Below, one piece after another: positions 9,439 to 19,131 of a stretch of 56,648 nt of DNA. The notes beneath the pieces are model-generated. The model searched no databases and was not told the origin of the DNA. It saw only the letters and a list, made by a program, of their open reading frames with translations. Origin of the DNA: Rhizobiales bacterium PAR1 (GTDB lineage Bacteria > Pseudomonadota > Alphaproteobacteria > Rhizobiales > Beijerinckiaceae); the NCBI GenBank assembly GCA_002256205.1, contig NKIW01000013.1, positions 1 through 56,648 on the forward strand, read 5' to 3'. Every line of letters begins with the position of its first letter. Positions within the stretch are counted from its first letter, which is position 1. The translations under genes and the position numbers were made by a program.

Positions 9439-12427
9439 TGACCCGGTCTCCTTTGGGATCGACAAACACCGGCCCGACAACCTTCACGGCAATCGCACCA
9501 CCCGGCATCGGGACGTAGAGCGTTTCGCCCATGCGCTTGCGGCCATCCGCGACAAGCGCCAATGCTATCGAGCGCCCGAGCGCCGGGCTTTCATACGACG
9601 AGGTGACATGTCCGAGTGCGCTGGTCCTCGTTGGGGCTGCTGAGGCTGCCGTGATCTGCGCGCCTTCCTCCAGAACCGTGGCGGGATTGTCCGTCAACAA
9701 CCCGACAAGCTGCTTGCGCCCTTCAACAACCATATCCGGGCGGATGAGCGAGCGTTTGCCGACGAAATCCTTCTTGGCCTTGCCGACCGCCCAGTTGAGG
9801 CCGAGATCATCCGGCGTCACGGTGCCATCTGTTTCCTGTCCGACGATGATATAGCCCTTCTCGGCGCGCATGACGTGCATCGCCTCGGTGCCATAGGCGA
9901 CGGCATTGTACTTTCGCCCCTCGGCCCAGACAGCTTCCCAGACAGAACGCCCGTAATCGGCAGGGACGTTGATTTCGTAGCCAAGCTCACCGGTGAAGCT
10001 CACCCGCATGACGCGGGCCGGAACGCCGCAAACCTTGCCCTCGCGGATCGACATATGCGGCATCGCGTCCTTGGAAAGGTCGATGCCAGTGACGAGCGGC
10101 GCGATAATATCCCGTGCCTTCGGGCCTTGAACCGCGATCACCGCCCATTGCTCGGTGGTGGAGGTGAGCCAGACCTTGAGATCGGGGAATTCGGTCTGGA
10201 GATAATCCTCCATGTGATGCAGCACGCGCGGCGCGCCGCCCGTTGTGGTGGTGACGTGGAACCGATCATCCCCCATGCGCGCGATCACGCCGTCGTCGAT
10301 CACAAAGCCCGCTTCGTTGAGCATCAGGCCGTAACGGCAGCGGCCCGGTTCGAGCTTTGCCCAGGGGTTCGTGTAGAGCTTTTCCATGAAGGCGGCGGCA
10401 TCCGGCCCCACCACTTCGATTTTTCCGAGCGTCGAGGCATCAAAAATGCCCGCGCTCGCGCGCGCCTGCTGGCACTCACGCTTCACTGCGGCGTGCATGT
10501 CCTCGCCCTGTCTTGGAAAATACCAAGCACGCTTCCAGATGCCGACATCCTCGAAGGCCGCGCCGTTTTCCTCGGCCCAGGAATGGATCGGCGTCTGCCG
10601 CACGGGATCGAAGAGATCACCCCGGTTCGCCCCGGCGAAGGCACCGAAAGTCACCGGCGTATAGGGCTGCCGGAAGGTCGTGAGGCCCACTTGCGGGATG
10701 CTCTTGCCGAGCTTGCCCGCTGCGATGGCGAGCGCGTTGAGGTTCGAGGTCTTGCCCTGATCCGTCGCCATGCCTGTGGTGGTGTAGCGCTTGACGTGCT
10801 CGATGGAGCGCATGCCCTCCTGCACGGCGAGTTCGATATCATCAGCCTTCACATCGTTCTGGAAATCGACGAAGGCTTTCCCCTTCGATCCGGGCAGGAG
10901 CGGCAGACGCCCCATCGTTCCGCCCTCGATCCCGGCGTCGCCGGAAACGGCGAAGGCCCGCAGCCCGGACGCGCCCGAGGCTTCTTCACCAGCCCGATAC
11001 CCCTCGATCAGTATGTCCACCAGCGCAAACGACCCCTTGCACGCACCGGCGGAGCGCTCGGCTTGCACCGAGGCGCCCGGCAGGAACATCTGCCGGTCCT
11101 CGTGCCAGACAACCTTGCCGCGCGATTGCGAGTAGAGATGCACGCTGGGCGTCCAGCCGCCGGACATCAGAACTGCGTCACAGGCGACCCATTCCGGGGC
11201 GTCAACAACAACCCCGGAGACTGCGGCGATCCCGATGCCTGAAACGCGCAAGCGTCCCTTCGTGTCGGTGACAGTGGCGGACGGAATGACCCGCAAACCT
11301 GCCGCTTTCGCTTCAATCAGCCGGGCAACGGGCGGGTTCGCGCGGGTGTCGGCGATGGCCGCGACGACAACCCCCGCCGCCGCTAAATCGAGCGCGACCC
11401 GGTAAGCGCTGTCATGCGCGGTAACGATCACCACGCGCGAGCCGACCTTGACGCCGTAGCGGTTGAGATAGATGCGCGCGGCTTCCGCGAGCATCACGCC
11501 GGGGCGGTCATTGCCGGGGAAGACGAGCGGGCGCTCGATCGCGCCGGTCGCGATCACGACTTCCTTCGCCCGCACCTGCCAGAGCCGCTCGCGGGCTCCG
11601 TTAGGGGCCTCCGCAAGATGATCCGCGACACGTTCCGAAAGAGCGACAAAGTTCTGGGCGTAATAGCCAAAGGCCTGCGTGCGCGGCATCAGGCGCACGT
11701 TGGAGAAGGTCCGCAGTTCGGCCAGCGCATCCGCCAGCCAATCCCGCGCCGGTTTCCCGTCGATGCTGGCTGTGCCTTCATGCAGGAGCGAACCACCAAA
11801 TTCGGCCTGCTCGTCGCAGAAGATAACATCCTTGCCGGATTTGCCCGCTGCCAGTGCCGCCGCGATGCCAGCCGCGCCGCCACCGCAAATCAGAACATCG
11901 CAATGGGTGTAAAACTGGGCGTAACGATCCGGATCGGGCTCGGTGGTGCGCGCGCCAAGACCCGCAGCCTGCCGCACGATCGGTTCGAAGACCTTCGTCC
12001 AGAGCCAGTTGCCCGCAACTTTCGGCCCCATGAACGTCTTGTAGTAGAAGCCGGCGGAGAAGAACTTACCCGCCAGATCGTTGATCGCGCCCGCATCGAA
12101 AGCAAGCGACGGCCAGTTGTTCTGGCTCGAAGCCGTCAGTCCATCGAAAAGTTCGACCTGCGTCGCGCGCAGGTTCGGCGTCATCCGCCCCGGGCCACGC
12201 GTCACGGCGACAAGCGCATTCGGCTCCTCCGCACCAGCGGAAAGGACACCGCGCGGGCGGTGGTATTTGTAGGAACGGCCCATGAGATGCACGCCGTTCG
12301 CGAGAAGGGCAGAAGCAAGCGTATCGCCCTCGCGCCCCTGATAGGCGATGCCGTCAAAGACGAAGCGCAAGGGGCGCCCCGAGACACGGGAATCCTTGGT
12401 GTCGGCAATCCGGAAAGACTCGCTCAT
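9431..12427 (-). CDS. soxA: Sarcosine oxidase alpha subunit
   Basis: SoxA is the large subunit of the four-subunit enzyme that oxidises sarcosine to glycine, passing the methyl carbon to tetrahydrofolate and making hydrogen peroxide. The 998-residue length is typical. An N-terminal ferredoxin-like region (about 15-80, with GREGDTLASALLANG) precedes an NAD-binding Rossmann motif CDVLICGGGAAGIAAALAA. The C-terminal third is a GcvT-like folate-binding domain. The start at 12427 overlaps the soxD stop by 4 bases (ATGA). A longer open frame upstream is excluded because it lies antisense-like over soxD and does not match the family. Confidence 0.97.
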   Translation of the reverse strand: MSESFRIADTKDSRVSGRPLRFVFDGIAYQGREGDTLASALLANGVHLMGRSYKYHRPRGVLSAGAEEPNALVAVTRGPGRMTPNLRATQVELFDGLTASSQNNWPSLAFDAGAINDLAGKFFSAGFYYKTFMGPKVAGNWLWTKVFEPIVRQAAGLGARTTEPDPDRYAQFYTHCDVLICGGGAAGIAAALAAGKSGKDVIFCDEQAEFGGSLLHEGTASIDGKPARDWLADALAELRTFSNVRLMPRTQAFGYYAQNFVALSERVADHLAEAPNGARERLWQVRAKEVVIATGAIERPLVFPGNDRPGVMLAEAARIYLNRYGVKVGSRVVIVTAHDSAYRVALDLAAAGVVVAAIADTRANPPVARLIEAKAAGLRVIPSATVTDTKGRLRVSGIGIAAVSGVVVDAPEWVACDAVLMSGGWTPSVHLYSQSRGKVVWHEDRQMFLPGASVQAERSAGACKGSFALVDILIEGYRAGEEASGASGLRAFAVSGDAGIEGGTMGRLPLLPGSKGKAFVDFQNDVKADDIELAVQEGMRSIEHVKRYTTTGMATDQGKTSNLNALAIAAGKLGKSIPQVGLTTFRQPYTPVTFGAFAGANRGDLFDPVRQTPIHSWAEENGAAFEDVGIWKRAWYFPRQGEDMHAAVKRECQQARASAGIFDASTLGKIEVVGPDAAAFMEKLYTNPWAKLEPGRCRYGLMLNEAGFVIDDGVIARMGDDRFHVTTTTGGAPRVLHHMEDYLQTEFPDLKVWLTSTTEQWAVIAVQGPKARDIIAPLVTGIDLSKDAMPHMSIREGKVCGVPARVMRVSFTGELGYEINVPADYGRSVWEAVWAEGRKYNAVAYGTEAMHVMRAEKGYIIVGQETDGTVTPDDLGLNWAVGKAKKDFVGKRSLIRPDMVVEGRKQLVGLLTDNPATVLEEGAQITAASAAPTRTSALGHVTSSYESPALGRSIALALVADGRKRMGETLYVPMPGGAIAVKVVGPVFVDPKGDRVNE

Positions 12428-12717
12428 GCGATTTCTCCGGTGGTTGCCGGGCGTGCCTCGCCCGCCTTGTAGGTCACGACGATCTTGTCGCTCACGGTGT
12501 CGCGGATCGCGTTGAAGAAGCGCCCGCAGCCGTTGATATGCCGCCAGCGCTCCGCGTGCAGACCACGCGGGTTGGAGCGGAAATAGAGATAGTCGGCCCA
12601 TTCATCATCGCTGGTTGCCATGGGATCGAGCGGGCGGGCGACATGCGCCTCGCCGCCATAGCGGAACTCCAGTTCCGGCCGTTCCATCTCGCAATAAGGG
12701 CAGCGGATCAGCAGCAT
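12424..12717 (-). CDS. soxD: Sarcosine oxidase delta subunit
   Basis: SoxD is the small zinc-binding delta subunit. At 97 residues it has the expected length. The zinc ligands are visible as Cys6, Cys9, His60 and Cys64 in MLLIRCPYCEM and RHINGCGRFFN. The conserved ADYLYFRSNPRGLHAERW segment lies at 41-58. It follows soxB by 15 bp and overlaps soxA by 4 bp. The small subunit stabilises the alpha-beta interface in characterised enzymes. Confidence 0.96.
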   Translation of the reverse strand: MLLIRCPYCEMERPELEFRYGGEAHVARPLDPMATSDDEWADYLYFRSNPRGLHAERWRHINGCGRFFNAIRDTVSDKIVVTYKAGEARPATTGEIA

Positions 12718-12732
12718 CGGTGTCTCTTTCTC

Positions 12733-13983
12733 TCAATGCGCAACAGCCGCCGCCGCCGCCTCGTCGATGAGGCGTCCGGTGCGGAAACGGTCGATGGTGA
12801 AGGGGGCGGCGATGGCGTTAGGTTCGCCGCGCGCCACGAGATCAGCGAAGACATGGCCCGAGCCCGGCGTCGCCTTGAAGCCGCCCGTGCCCCAGCCGCA
12901 ATTGACGAAGAGACCCGGCACCGGCGGCTTGCCGATAATCGGCGAGCGATCCGGCGTCACATCGACGATGCCGCCCCAGTTGCGCAGCATCCTGAGGCGA
13001 CGCACTGCCGGAAAAAGCTCGCAGATCGCATCAAGCGTATGCGTCGCGATATGAAGCCCGCCGGTCTGGGAATAGGAGGTGTAGGCGTCTGTGCCGGCGC
13101 CGATCACCAGCTCGCCCTTGTCGGATTGCGACATATAGGCATGCACTGTGTTGGACATGACGACGCAAGACATCATCGGCTTGACCGGTTCGGACACCAG
13201 CGCCTGCAACGGATAGCTTTCGAGCGGCATCCGCACGCCGGCCATCCCCATGATGACGGAGGTGTTGCCTGCCGCGACTACGCCGACACGCTTGGTTGCG
13301 ATAAAGCCCTTCGCGGTTTCAACCCCGGAAACGGCACCCGAGGCATCACGCCGGATGCCGGTCACCTCACAGTTTTGGATGATATCAACCCCGAGCCGAT
13401 CCGCGCCGCGCGCATAGCCCCAGGCGACGGCATCGTGCCGCGCGGTGCCGCCGCGCCGCTGCAACGAGGCGCCGATCACGGGGTGACGAATATTCCTCTC
13501 GATGTTGAGGAGCGGGCAGAATTCTTTCGCCTGCTCGGCCGTCAGCCACTCGTTGTCGATGCCGGCGAGGCGGTTGGCATGCACATGGCGCTTGAAAACC
13601 TGCACATCGTGAATGTTGTGCGCGAGCATCATCACGCCGCGCGGAGAATACATCACGTTGTAATTGAGTTCGTGGGAAAGCCCTTCCCAGAGCTTCATCG
13701 CGTGCTCATAAATGCCCTCGGATTCCTCCCAGAGATAGTTCGAGCGAACAATCGTCGTGTTGCGTCCGGTGTTGCCGCCGCCGAGCCAGCCCTTTTCGAG
13801 CACCGCGATGTTCCGCATGCCATGCTCTTTGGCCATGTAATAGGCCGTGGCGAGGCCATGCCCGCCTGCACCGACGATGATGGCGTCATAAGCGGCTTTT
13901 GGCTCCGGCGTGCGCCACTGGGCAGGCCAGTCGCGATTGCCCTTGAGGCCTTGCAGGAAGACGGAAAGAGCGGAAAATTTCAT
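12733..13983 (-). CDS. soxB: Sarcosine oxidase beta subunit
   Basis: SoxB is the catalytic flavoprotein subunit, where sarcosine is oxidised on FAD and electrons pass to covalently bound FMN. The 416-residue product has the dinucleotide-binding motif IIVGAGGHGLATAYY at 35-49. The GGTARHDAVAWGYAR segment holds the histidine (near 183) equivalent to the covalent FMN attachment site in characterised enzymes. The C-terminal NCGWGTGGFKATPGSG is the flavin-binding signature. It is the first sox gene, 94 bp downstream of the GlxA-type regulator on the same strand. That gap could hold an internal promoter. Confidence 0.97.
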   Translation of the reverse strand: MKFSALSVFLQGLKGNRDWPAQWRTPEPKAAYDAIIVGAGGHGLATAYYMAKEHGMRNIAVLEKGWLGGGNTGRNTTIVRSNYLWEESEGIYEHAMKLWEGLSHELNYNVMYSPRGVMMLAHNIHDVQVFKRHVHANRLAGIDNEWLTAEQAKEFCPLLNIERNIRHPVIGASLQRRGGTARHDAVAWGYARGADRLGVDIIQNCEVTGIRRDASGAVSGVETAKGFIATKRVGVVAAGNTSVIMGMAGVRMPLESYPLQALVSEPVKPMMSCVVMSNTVHAYMSQSDKGELVIGAGTDAYTSYSQTGGLHIATHTLDAICELFPAVRRLRMLRNWGGIVDVTPDRSPIIGKPPVPGLFVNCGWGTGGFKATPGSGHVFADLVARGEPNAIAAPFTIDRFRTGRLIDEAAAAAVAH

Positions 13984-14077
13984 GAGGCGGCGCTCCAGTT
14001 GTGGCCGGAGTATGCGCGCCTCCCTCGCTCAATTCGAGAAGATTTCCGCCATTTGGCTTGTACGTTTTCCCGCTTGC

Positions 14078-15115
14078 TCAGATTTTGAACAGGCGACGGT
14101 CCGCCGGGGTTTCCGCGCTGGTGGCATCGCTGAACTGGCGAATCCCGCGCGGATTGACACCAAAGCGCTTGCGATAGGCGCGGGCGAAATGCGCACCATC
14201 GGCAAAGCCCGCCATGGCGGCAATCTCCCCGATGCTGCGCCGGGTGTTCGAAATCAGCCAATGGCCATAGTCGAGCCGCATCGTGCGATAGGTTTCCGCC
14301 GGGCTGGTGCCGAGTTCTTCGCGGAACAATCGGTCAAGCTGCCGCTCACTGACGCCGATCCGTTCTGCGAGGGCCGTGATCGCGATGGGGTCCGCCATTG
14401 CCTGTTCCATAGCGAGCACGGCGCGCCGGACACGCGCATCCGCCGCCGTCGGCGCGACATGCGGGGTCGGCTGCGCCGCATGGGCGGCACGCTGCTCGTC
14501 GAGCAACATCACATTCAGGCTCTTCCTGGCAGCCTGCGCGCCAACGTGCTTCTCGACCAGCTCCGCCGCAAGATCGACAACACCGGCGCCGCCCGAACAG
14601 GTGATCCTGTCACCGTCGATGACGTAGAGCTGGTCGGCAATCGGGGCGATAACGAATTCCTCGATAAAGTCGCTGCGGTGATACCAGGAAACGCAGGTCT
14701 TGCGCCCTTCAAGCAGACCGAGACGCTTGAGGATGAACGAGCCGGTACAGACACCAATGAGCGGAATACCCGCCGCCGCGACCTGTCGGATATAAGCCGC
14801 TGTGGCCTCATCGATCTGCTCACCGCGATGCAAAAGCCCGCCGACCACAACGATGTAATGGAACTGCTTCGGGTCGAGCAGGCCAGCTTCCGGCGCAATT
14901 TCCACGCCTGAGCTTGAGGCAATCGGGTGCTTCGTCGCGGACATCACGACCCACTTGCAATGAATGGGACGCGAGCGATCCCCTTCATCCGCGGCAAGGC
15001 GCAGGGTATCGATGAAATTCGCAAAGGCCGTCAGCGTGAAATGACGCGCCAGTACAAAGCCAACCCGCAGGCGGGGCACGGCGATGTCAGGTTTCGGAAT
15101 GGCGCGCGACGGCAT
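14078..15115 (-). CDS. GlxA-family AraC-type transcriptional regulator
   Basis: The 345-residue protein has an N-terminal DJ-1/PfpI-like domain (about 15-200, with PLIGVCTGSFILKRLGLLEG replacing the catalytic nucleophile environment). A C-terminal AraC double helix-turn-helix follows (about 230-325, with ALAERIGVSERQLDRLF and MAGFADGAHFARAYRKRFG). This is the architecture of GbdR and SouR, which control betaine and sarcosine catabolism in Pseudomonas. The ATG at 15115 was preferred to an in-frame TTG at 15151. It sits inside the minus-strand run between the importer ATPase gene and soxB. I infer that it activates sox and perhaps the importer in response to sarcosine or a related methylamine. 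Confidence 0.9.
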   Translation of the reverse strand: MPSRAIPKPDIAVPRLRVGFVLARHFTLTAFANFIDTLRLAADEGDRSRPIHCKWVVMSATKHPIASSSGVEIAPEAGLLDPKQFHYIVVVGGLLHRGEQIDEATAAYIRQVAAAGIPLIGVCTGSFILKRLGLLEGRKTCVSWYHRSDFIEEFVIAPIADQLYVIDGDRITCSGGAGVVDLAAELVEKHVGAQAARKSLNVMLLDEQRAAHAAQPTPHVAPTAADARVRRAVLAMEQAMADPIAITALAERIGVSERQLDRLFREELGTSPAETYRTMRLDYGHWLISNTRRSIGEIAAMAGFADGAHFARAYRKRFGVNPRGIRQFSDATSAETPADRRLFKI

Positions 15116-15156
15116 GATCGTCAGATTGCGCCAATGCCGGGCGCGATGCAATCGCT

Positions 15157-16215
15157 TCAGGCTTGACCGGCGGCGACAAGCGTTCCCGCATCCGGCTGCC
15201 AGGCGACGAAGGTGCGCTGCCCCGGCGCGAAGGGAGATTGCGCCTCGCCACGCACCTGAAGGCGGGTCTCGTCATCCAGACGGACAAGATAATCCACGAA
15301 GGAGCCCCGGTACGTCAGCGCCTCGATGGTGGCCTCCGTGGTGTTGACATCGCTGCTTACCGGTTTTGATGAAAGGCTCATATGCTCTGCCCGAAGAGCC
15401 AGCAGACCTTCACCCCGGATCGGGGATTCCTTGTCGATGGCGATGGCCATACCGTTCCGGAGCTGCCCGCGCCCGTGGCCCTCCACCTTGACGGGAACAA
15501 GATTGGTGAACCCCATGAAGTCCGCAACAAAGGCTGAGGCTGGCCGCTCGAAAACGTCGCGCGGTGTGCCGATCTGCTCGACTTTTCCGGCGCTCATCAC
15601 GACGAGGCGATCCGAGACGGAGAGCGCCTCATCCTGATCATGGGTGACGAAGATCGTTGTCAGGGCCAGCGATTTCTGGAGCAGCCGGATCTCGGTTTTC
15701 ATCTCCTGCCGAAGCTTGGCATCAAGGTTGGAGAGCGGCTCATCGAGCAGCAGGACGGTCGGCTCGATCACCAGCGCGCGCGCCAGAGCCACGCGCTGCT
15801 GCTGGCCGCCGGAGAGTTGCTTGGGCAGCCGGTCCGCCAGATGAGCGAGGCGAACGCGGCTCAGCGCTGTCTTGACCCGGTCGGCGATCTCGGCCTTGCC
15901 GATCTTGCGCATCTCGAGCCCGAACGCGACATTTTCCGCGACAGTCATGTGAGGGAAGAGCGCGTAGTTCTGGAAAACGAAGCCCATATTGCGTTTCGCG
16001 GGGGGCAGGCGGGTTACATCGGTCCCGCCGACGAGGATGCGACCCGCCGTGACATCGACAAAACCGCCAATCATCCGGAGCGTGGTGGTCTTGCCGCAAC
16101 CGGAGGGACCGAGAAAGGTCACAAGCTCGCCTTCACCGATCCGAAGGCTGGTGGATTGCACCGCAACGACCTCGCCGTAGTGCTTGCAGACGTCCGAGAG
16201 CACGATTTCCGACAT
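15157..16215 (-). CDS. ABC importer ATP-binding protein, PotA-like
   Basis: This is the cytoplasmic ATPase of a polyamine/opine-type importer, 352 residues. Walker A is GPSGCGKTTT (near 40), the Q-loop is in GFVFQNYALFPHMTVAENV, the signature is LSGGQQQRVALARAL and Walker B is VLLLDEPLSNLDAKLR. A C-terminal TOBE-type beta domain (about 265-350) is present. It is the last gene of an SBP-permease-permease-ATPase unit, 10 bp after the second permease. The neighbouring amidase and sarcosine oxidase suggest a substrate such as creatinine, creatine, N-carbamoylsarcosine or sarcosine; sequence alone does not fix this. Confidence 0.94.
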   Translation of the reverse strand: MSEIVLSDVCKHYGEVVAVQSTSLRIGEGELVTFLGPSGCGKTTTLRMIGGFVDVTAGRILVGGTDVTRLPPAKRNMGFVFQNYALFPHMTVAENVAFGLEMRKIGKAEIADRVKTALSRVRLAHLADRLPKQLSGGQQQRVALARALVIEPTVLLLDEPLSNLDAKLRQEMKTEIRLLQKSLALTTIFVTHDQDEALSVSDRLVVMSAGKVEQIGTPRDVFERPASAFVADFMGFTNLVPVKVEGHGRGQLRNGMAIAIDKESPIRGEGLLALRAEHMSLSSKPVSSDVNTTEATIEALTYRGSFVDYLVRLDDETRLQVRGEAQSPFAPGQRTFVAWQPDAGTLVAAGQA

Positions 16216-16225
16216 GACGCGTCCT

Positions 16226-17032
16226 TCAGAATGCGCGGTTGAGCTGAGCGTAGCGGTTGGTAATGAGCAGGAGGACCGCGATGATCGCGATCTGCACGGT
16301 CGCGACCGCGGCAATCGTCGAATCGAGATTCCATTCCAGATAGGAGACAATCGCAATCTGGAGCGTCGTGCGTCCCGGACCGACAAGAAACAGCGATTTT
16401 TCGAGATCGATGAAAGAGGCAACGAAGGCGAACAGCGCCGAGGCGATCAGTGCCGGCTTGATGACCGGCAGGACAACCCTGAAGAAGATCGTCACCGGCC
16501 CCGCGCCAAGGCTGGCGGCGGCTTCGGAGATCGAATGGTCGATACCGATGAGCGAAGCGGTCACGAGGCGGATGGTCCAGGGCAGGGCGACCAGCAGATG
16601 CGCCGCGAAAAGCCCCGGCAAGGTGCCGGCAACCTGCACCTCCGTTGCGACCTCAAATTCAATGTAGAAGATATACATCGCCGCGCCGCCCACGATCCCC
16701 GGCACCACCATCGGCGAAAGCAGGATATTCGTGACGATGTCCCGGCCGGCGAATTTGTATCGCGTCAACGCGAGGCTGGCCGGAACGCCGATCGCAAGGC
16801 TGGAAAGAGACGCAAAAAGGGCGGTCTGGAGGCTGAGAAAAAGCCCCTCGCGAAATTCCGGGCGTTCCCATGCTCTTGTATACCAGTCGAGGGTGTAACC
16901 CGCCGGCGGGAACGAGAGGATCTTGTTGGAAAAGAAGGACACCCAGACAATCACCGCCAGCGGCATGACGATGAACCCGAGCACCGCAAGGGCAAAGACG
17001 CGATAGAAGGTTGCAGGCGCTGTTGCGTTCAT
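16226..17032 (-). CDS. ABC importer permease, PotC-like
   Basis: This is an inner-membrane permease of 268 residues with about six hydrophobic helices. The cytoplasmic EAA loop, which couples to the ATPase, is seen as EAAASLGAGPVTIFFRVVLP near 190-209. It lies 10 bp after its partner permease and 10 bp before the ATPase gene, so the unit is tightly co-transcribed. It belongs to the PotC/CysW branch of binding-protein-dependent permeases. Substrate choice depends on the binding protein, so no substrate is assigned. Confidence 0.93.
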   Translation of the reverse strand: MNATAPATFYRVFALAVLGFIVMPLAVIVWVSFFSNKILSFPPAGYTLDWYTRAWERPEFREGLFLSLQTALFASLSSLAIGVPASLALTRYKFAGRDIVTNILLSPMVVPGIVGGAAMYIFYIEFEVATEVQVAGTLPGLFAAHLLVALPWTIRLVTASLIGIDHSISEAAASLGAGPVTIFFRVVLPVIKPALIASALFAFVASFIDLEKSLFLVGPGRTTLQIAIVSYLEWNLDSTIAAVATVQIAIIAVLLLITNRYAQLNRAF

Positions 17033-17042
17033 CGGTCGCCTC

Positions 17043-17960
17043 CTAATCGGCCCAGCGGCGGTAATGACGTTGAGCGAGCGCGGTGGCGCCCACGGTCAGC
17101 ACAAGGGTCGTGATCATCAGAATGAAGGCGAGCGCGGCGCCAAAGGGCCAGTTCATCGCCCGCTGGACCTGCTGATACACCTCCGGGGCCATCGCATGAA
17201 ACTTCGGCCCGCCGATCAGCACCGGGGTGGCGTAGGCGTTCATCGACAAGGTGAAGCACAGCAGCACACCAGCCAGAATGCCCGGCAGCGCCAGCGGCAG
17301 GAGGACCCGCCAGAGGATGCGGACATGGTCTGCACCAAGGCTTCCGGCGGCGTCCTCAAGCGAGCGATCAATGCCTTCCAGAACGCTCTGAAGCGTTAGG
17401 ATCATGAAGGGCAGCAGAACCGAGACCAAACCGATCACCACCGCTTTTTCGGTATACATGATATCGAGACGGCCATTGAAGCCGAACAAGGAAACGATGC
17501 TGGCCGCAAGGCCGCGTTCCCCGAGGATCACCATCCATGCCGCGGTCCGGACGGCATTGCCCATCATCAACGGCAGCACCAGCGCGACGATCATCATCGC
17601 CTTGAGCCGTGATGACGCGAGGCGCACCATGAAATAGGCGACCGGGAAGCCCAGGATCAGGCAAATGCCCGATGACAGCGCCGAGATGCGCAAGGTCGTC
17701 CAGAGAACATCCTGATAGTAGGGATCGGCGAAAAACTTGATGTAATTCTCAAGCGTCAATGCGCTGACCATCAGTTCGCCGGGGACGAAGCGGTTGAAGG
17801 AATAACGGAAGAGGATGGCGAGCGGACCGAGCAACAGGAGCGTGACGAAGATCACGCCGGGCGCCAGAAGCGCCGCTGCGGGTGAGCGCAGGATGGGTGG
17901 TTTCCAGTCGGGCATCTTCGTCGCCTCGCCAAGGGAAGGGGCTACGCTTGCCATCGCCAT
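17043..17960 (-). CDS. ABC importer permease, PotB-like
   Basis: This is an inner-membrane permease of 305 residues in the PotB branch. It opens with a cytoplasmic N-terminus, a first helix near 30-50, then a periplasmic loop (about 60-85) and five more helices. The EAA-type loop reads EDAAGSLGADHVRILWRVLLP. It pairs with the PotC-like permease to form the channel. It begins 66 bp after the binding-protein gene. An in-frame ATG a few codons downstream (MASVAPS) is an equally possible start. Confidence 0.93.
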   Translation of the reverse strand: MAMASVAPSLGEATKMPDWKPPILRSPAAALLAPGVIFVTLLLLGPLAILFRYSFNRFVPGELMVSALTLENYIKFFADPYYQDVLWTTLRISALSSGICLILGFPVAYFMVRLASSRLKAMMIVALVLPLMMGNAVRTAAWMVILGERGLAASIVSLFGFNGRLDIMYTEKAVVIGLVSVLLPFMILTLQSVLEGIDRSLEDAAGSLGADHVRILWRVLLPLALPGILAGVLLCFTLSMNAYATPVLIGGPKFHAMAPEVYQQVQRAMNWPFGAALAFILMITTLVLTVGATALAQRHYRRWAD

Positions 17961-18026
17961 CGATGCTCTCCCGCAGGATGTCAGGGGTGGAGCGGCACGC
18001 CCCGAAGTGGGCGCGCCGTGAGGGGC

Positions 18027-19088
18027 TCAGTTTCGCGCAACATTCTTGTTCCACCATTCCAGCCATTCCGCCGTGTTTTTGGCAACATAGCCGTAATCGG
18101 GAAATTTCAGTCTGGTGCGCTCGGCTTCCGAGAAGTCGATGCGGCTCTTGAGGTCGGCATCGAGCAGGGCGACCCCGTTCGCCGGCGCATAGAAGCTGGC
18201 CGCCGCAAGATCGGCCATGGCCTTGGCGTCGAGCATGGCGTTGAGATAGGCGTAGGCCGCCTCCTTGTTCGGCGCCTTCTTCGGCATAACAGCGCCGAAG
18301 GTAATGGCGACGGCTCCCTCCTGCGGATAGGCGATGCCGAGGGGCAGCCCGTCCTTGGTCCATTGCAGGCCTCGGGCCTTGTAATTGAGAACGATATCGA
18401 CCTCACCTGAGGCCAGCGCTGCCTGCATCTGCTGGTGTGTTGCGTAGATGCGGGGATTGGATTTTGCCCGCAACTCTGCCAGCCGTTCGCGGCCCTTTTC
18501 AACGCGGGTGAGATTGCCAGCCTCAATCAGTGAGCCGATCATCATGTAATTGAAATAGAGCTGGTTTGTGAGCCCGATCCGCCCGGCGAATTTCGGGTCC
18601 CATAGATCCTTGTAGGCCTTTGGCGGTTCCTTGATCTTGTCCCTGTTGTAGATGATCACCACACCGGAGTAGAGCCAGGGGATGAAATACGGCTTCTTCA
18701 GCGCCGGGACGATATCCTTGCCATTCGGGATTTTCGCAAAATCGAGCGCTTCGATAACCCCGTGGCCGTCCATCTCGAAGGCATCTGAATCGTTGAGATG
18801 AGCAATATCGACAGTGCCGCGCGGCAGTTTGCGCTCCGCCAGCAGTTTCGATTTCCGCTCCGGCTCGAGGCCAAGATCATGGACGATCCGAATCCCTTTC
18901 GCCTCGACCAGCGGCTTTTCCATTAGCCGGTTGGTCCGGTCATTCCAGTCGCCGCCCCAGTTGGAAACGACAATCTGCCCGCTCTGGGCCTGCGCCCCGC
19001 CCCCGAGCGAGGGGAGGGCGAGGGCGCTAGCCGCCCCCGCCAACCATTGCCGCCGGTCAAGAATGGTCCTGTCCAGAACACGTGTCAT
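18027..19088 (-). CDS. ABC importer substrate-binding protein, PotD-like
   Basis: This is a periplasmic solute receptor of 353 residues. The N-terminus has a twin-arginine-like signal (DRRQWLAGAASALALP, Arg12-Arg13) ending in AQA, so export by Tat is likely. The mature part is the two-lobe fold of the PotD/spermidine-putrescine group, with IVVSNWGGDW and FIPWLYSGVVIIYNRD. The start at 19088 is fixed by AGGAG upstream. It lies 43 bp after the amidase gene and leads the transporter unit. The ligand probably belongs to the creatine/sarcosine family by context, which is an inference. Confidence 0.92.
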   Translation of the reverse strand: MTRVLDRTILDRRQWLAGAASALALPSLGGGAQAQSGQIVVSNWGGDWNDRTNRLMEKPLVEAKGIRIVHDLGLEPERKSKLLAERKLPRGTVDIAHLNDSDAFEMDGHGVIEALDFAKIPNGKDIVPALKKPYFIPWLYSGVVIIYNRDKIKEPPKAYKDLWDPKFAGRIGLTNQLYFNYMMIGSLIEAGNLTRVEKGRERLAELRAKSNPRIYATHQQMQAALASGEVDIVLNYKARGLQWTKDGLPLGIAYPQEGAVAITFGAVMPKKAPNKEAAYAYLNAMLDAKAMADLAAASFYAPANGVALLDADLKSRIDFSEAERTRLKFPDYGYVAKNTAEWLEWWNKNVARN

Positions 19089-19131
19089 GAGAAGCTCCTG
19101 TTCGTTGATCGGCTGCGAAGGGTTCGGTTTG

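Noticed and set aside
7540-9441. 633-codon plus-strand open frame across sdaA and soxG
   Set aside because: It is antisense to two well-matched genes; the product is His/Arg/Gly-rich and unlike any family.
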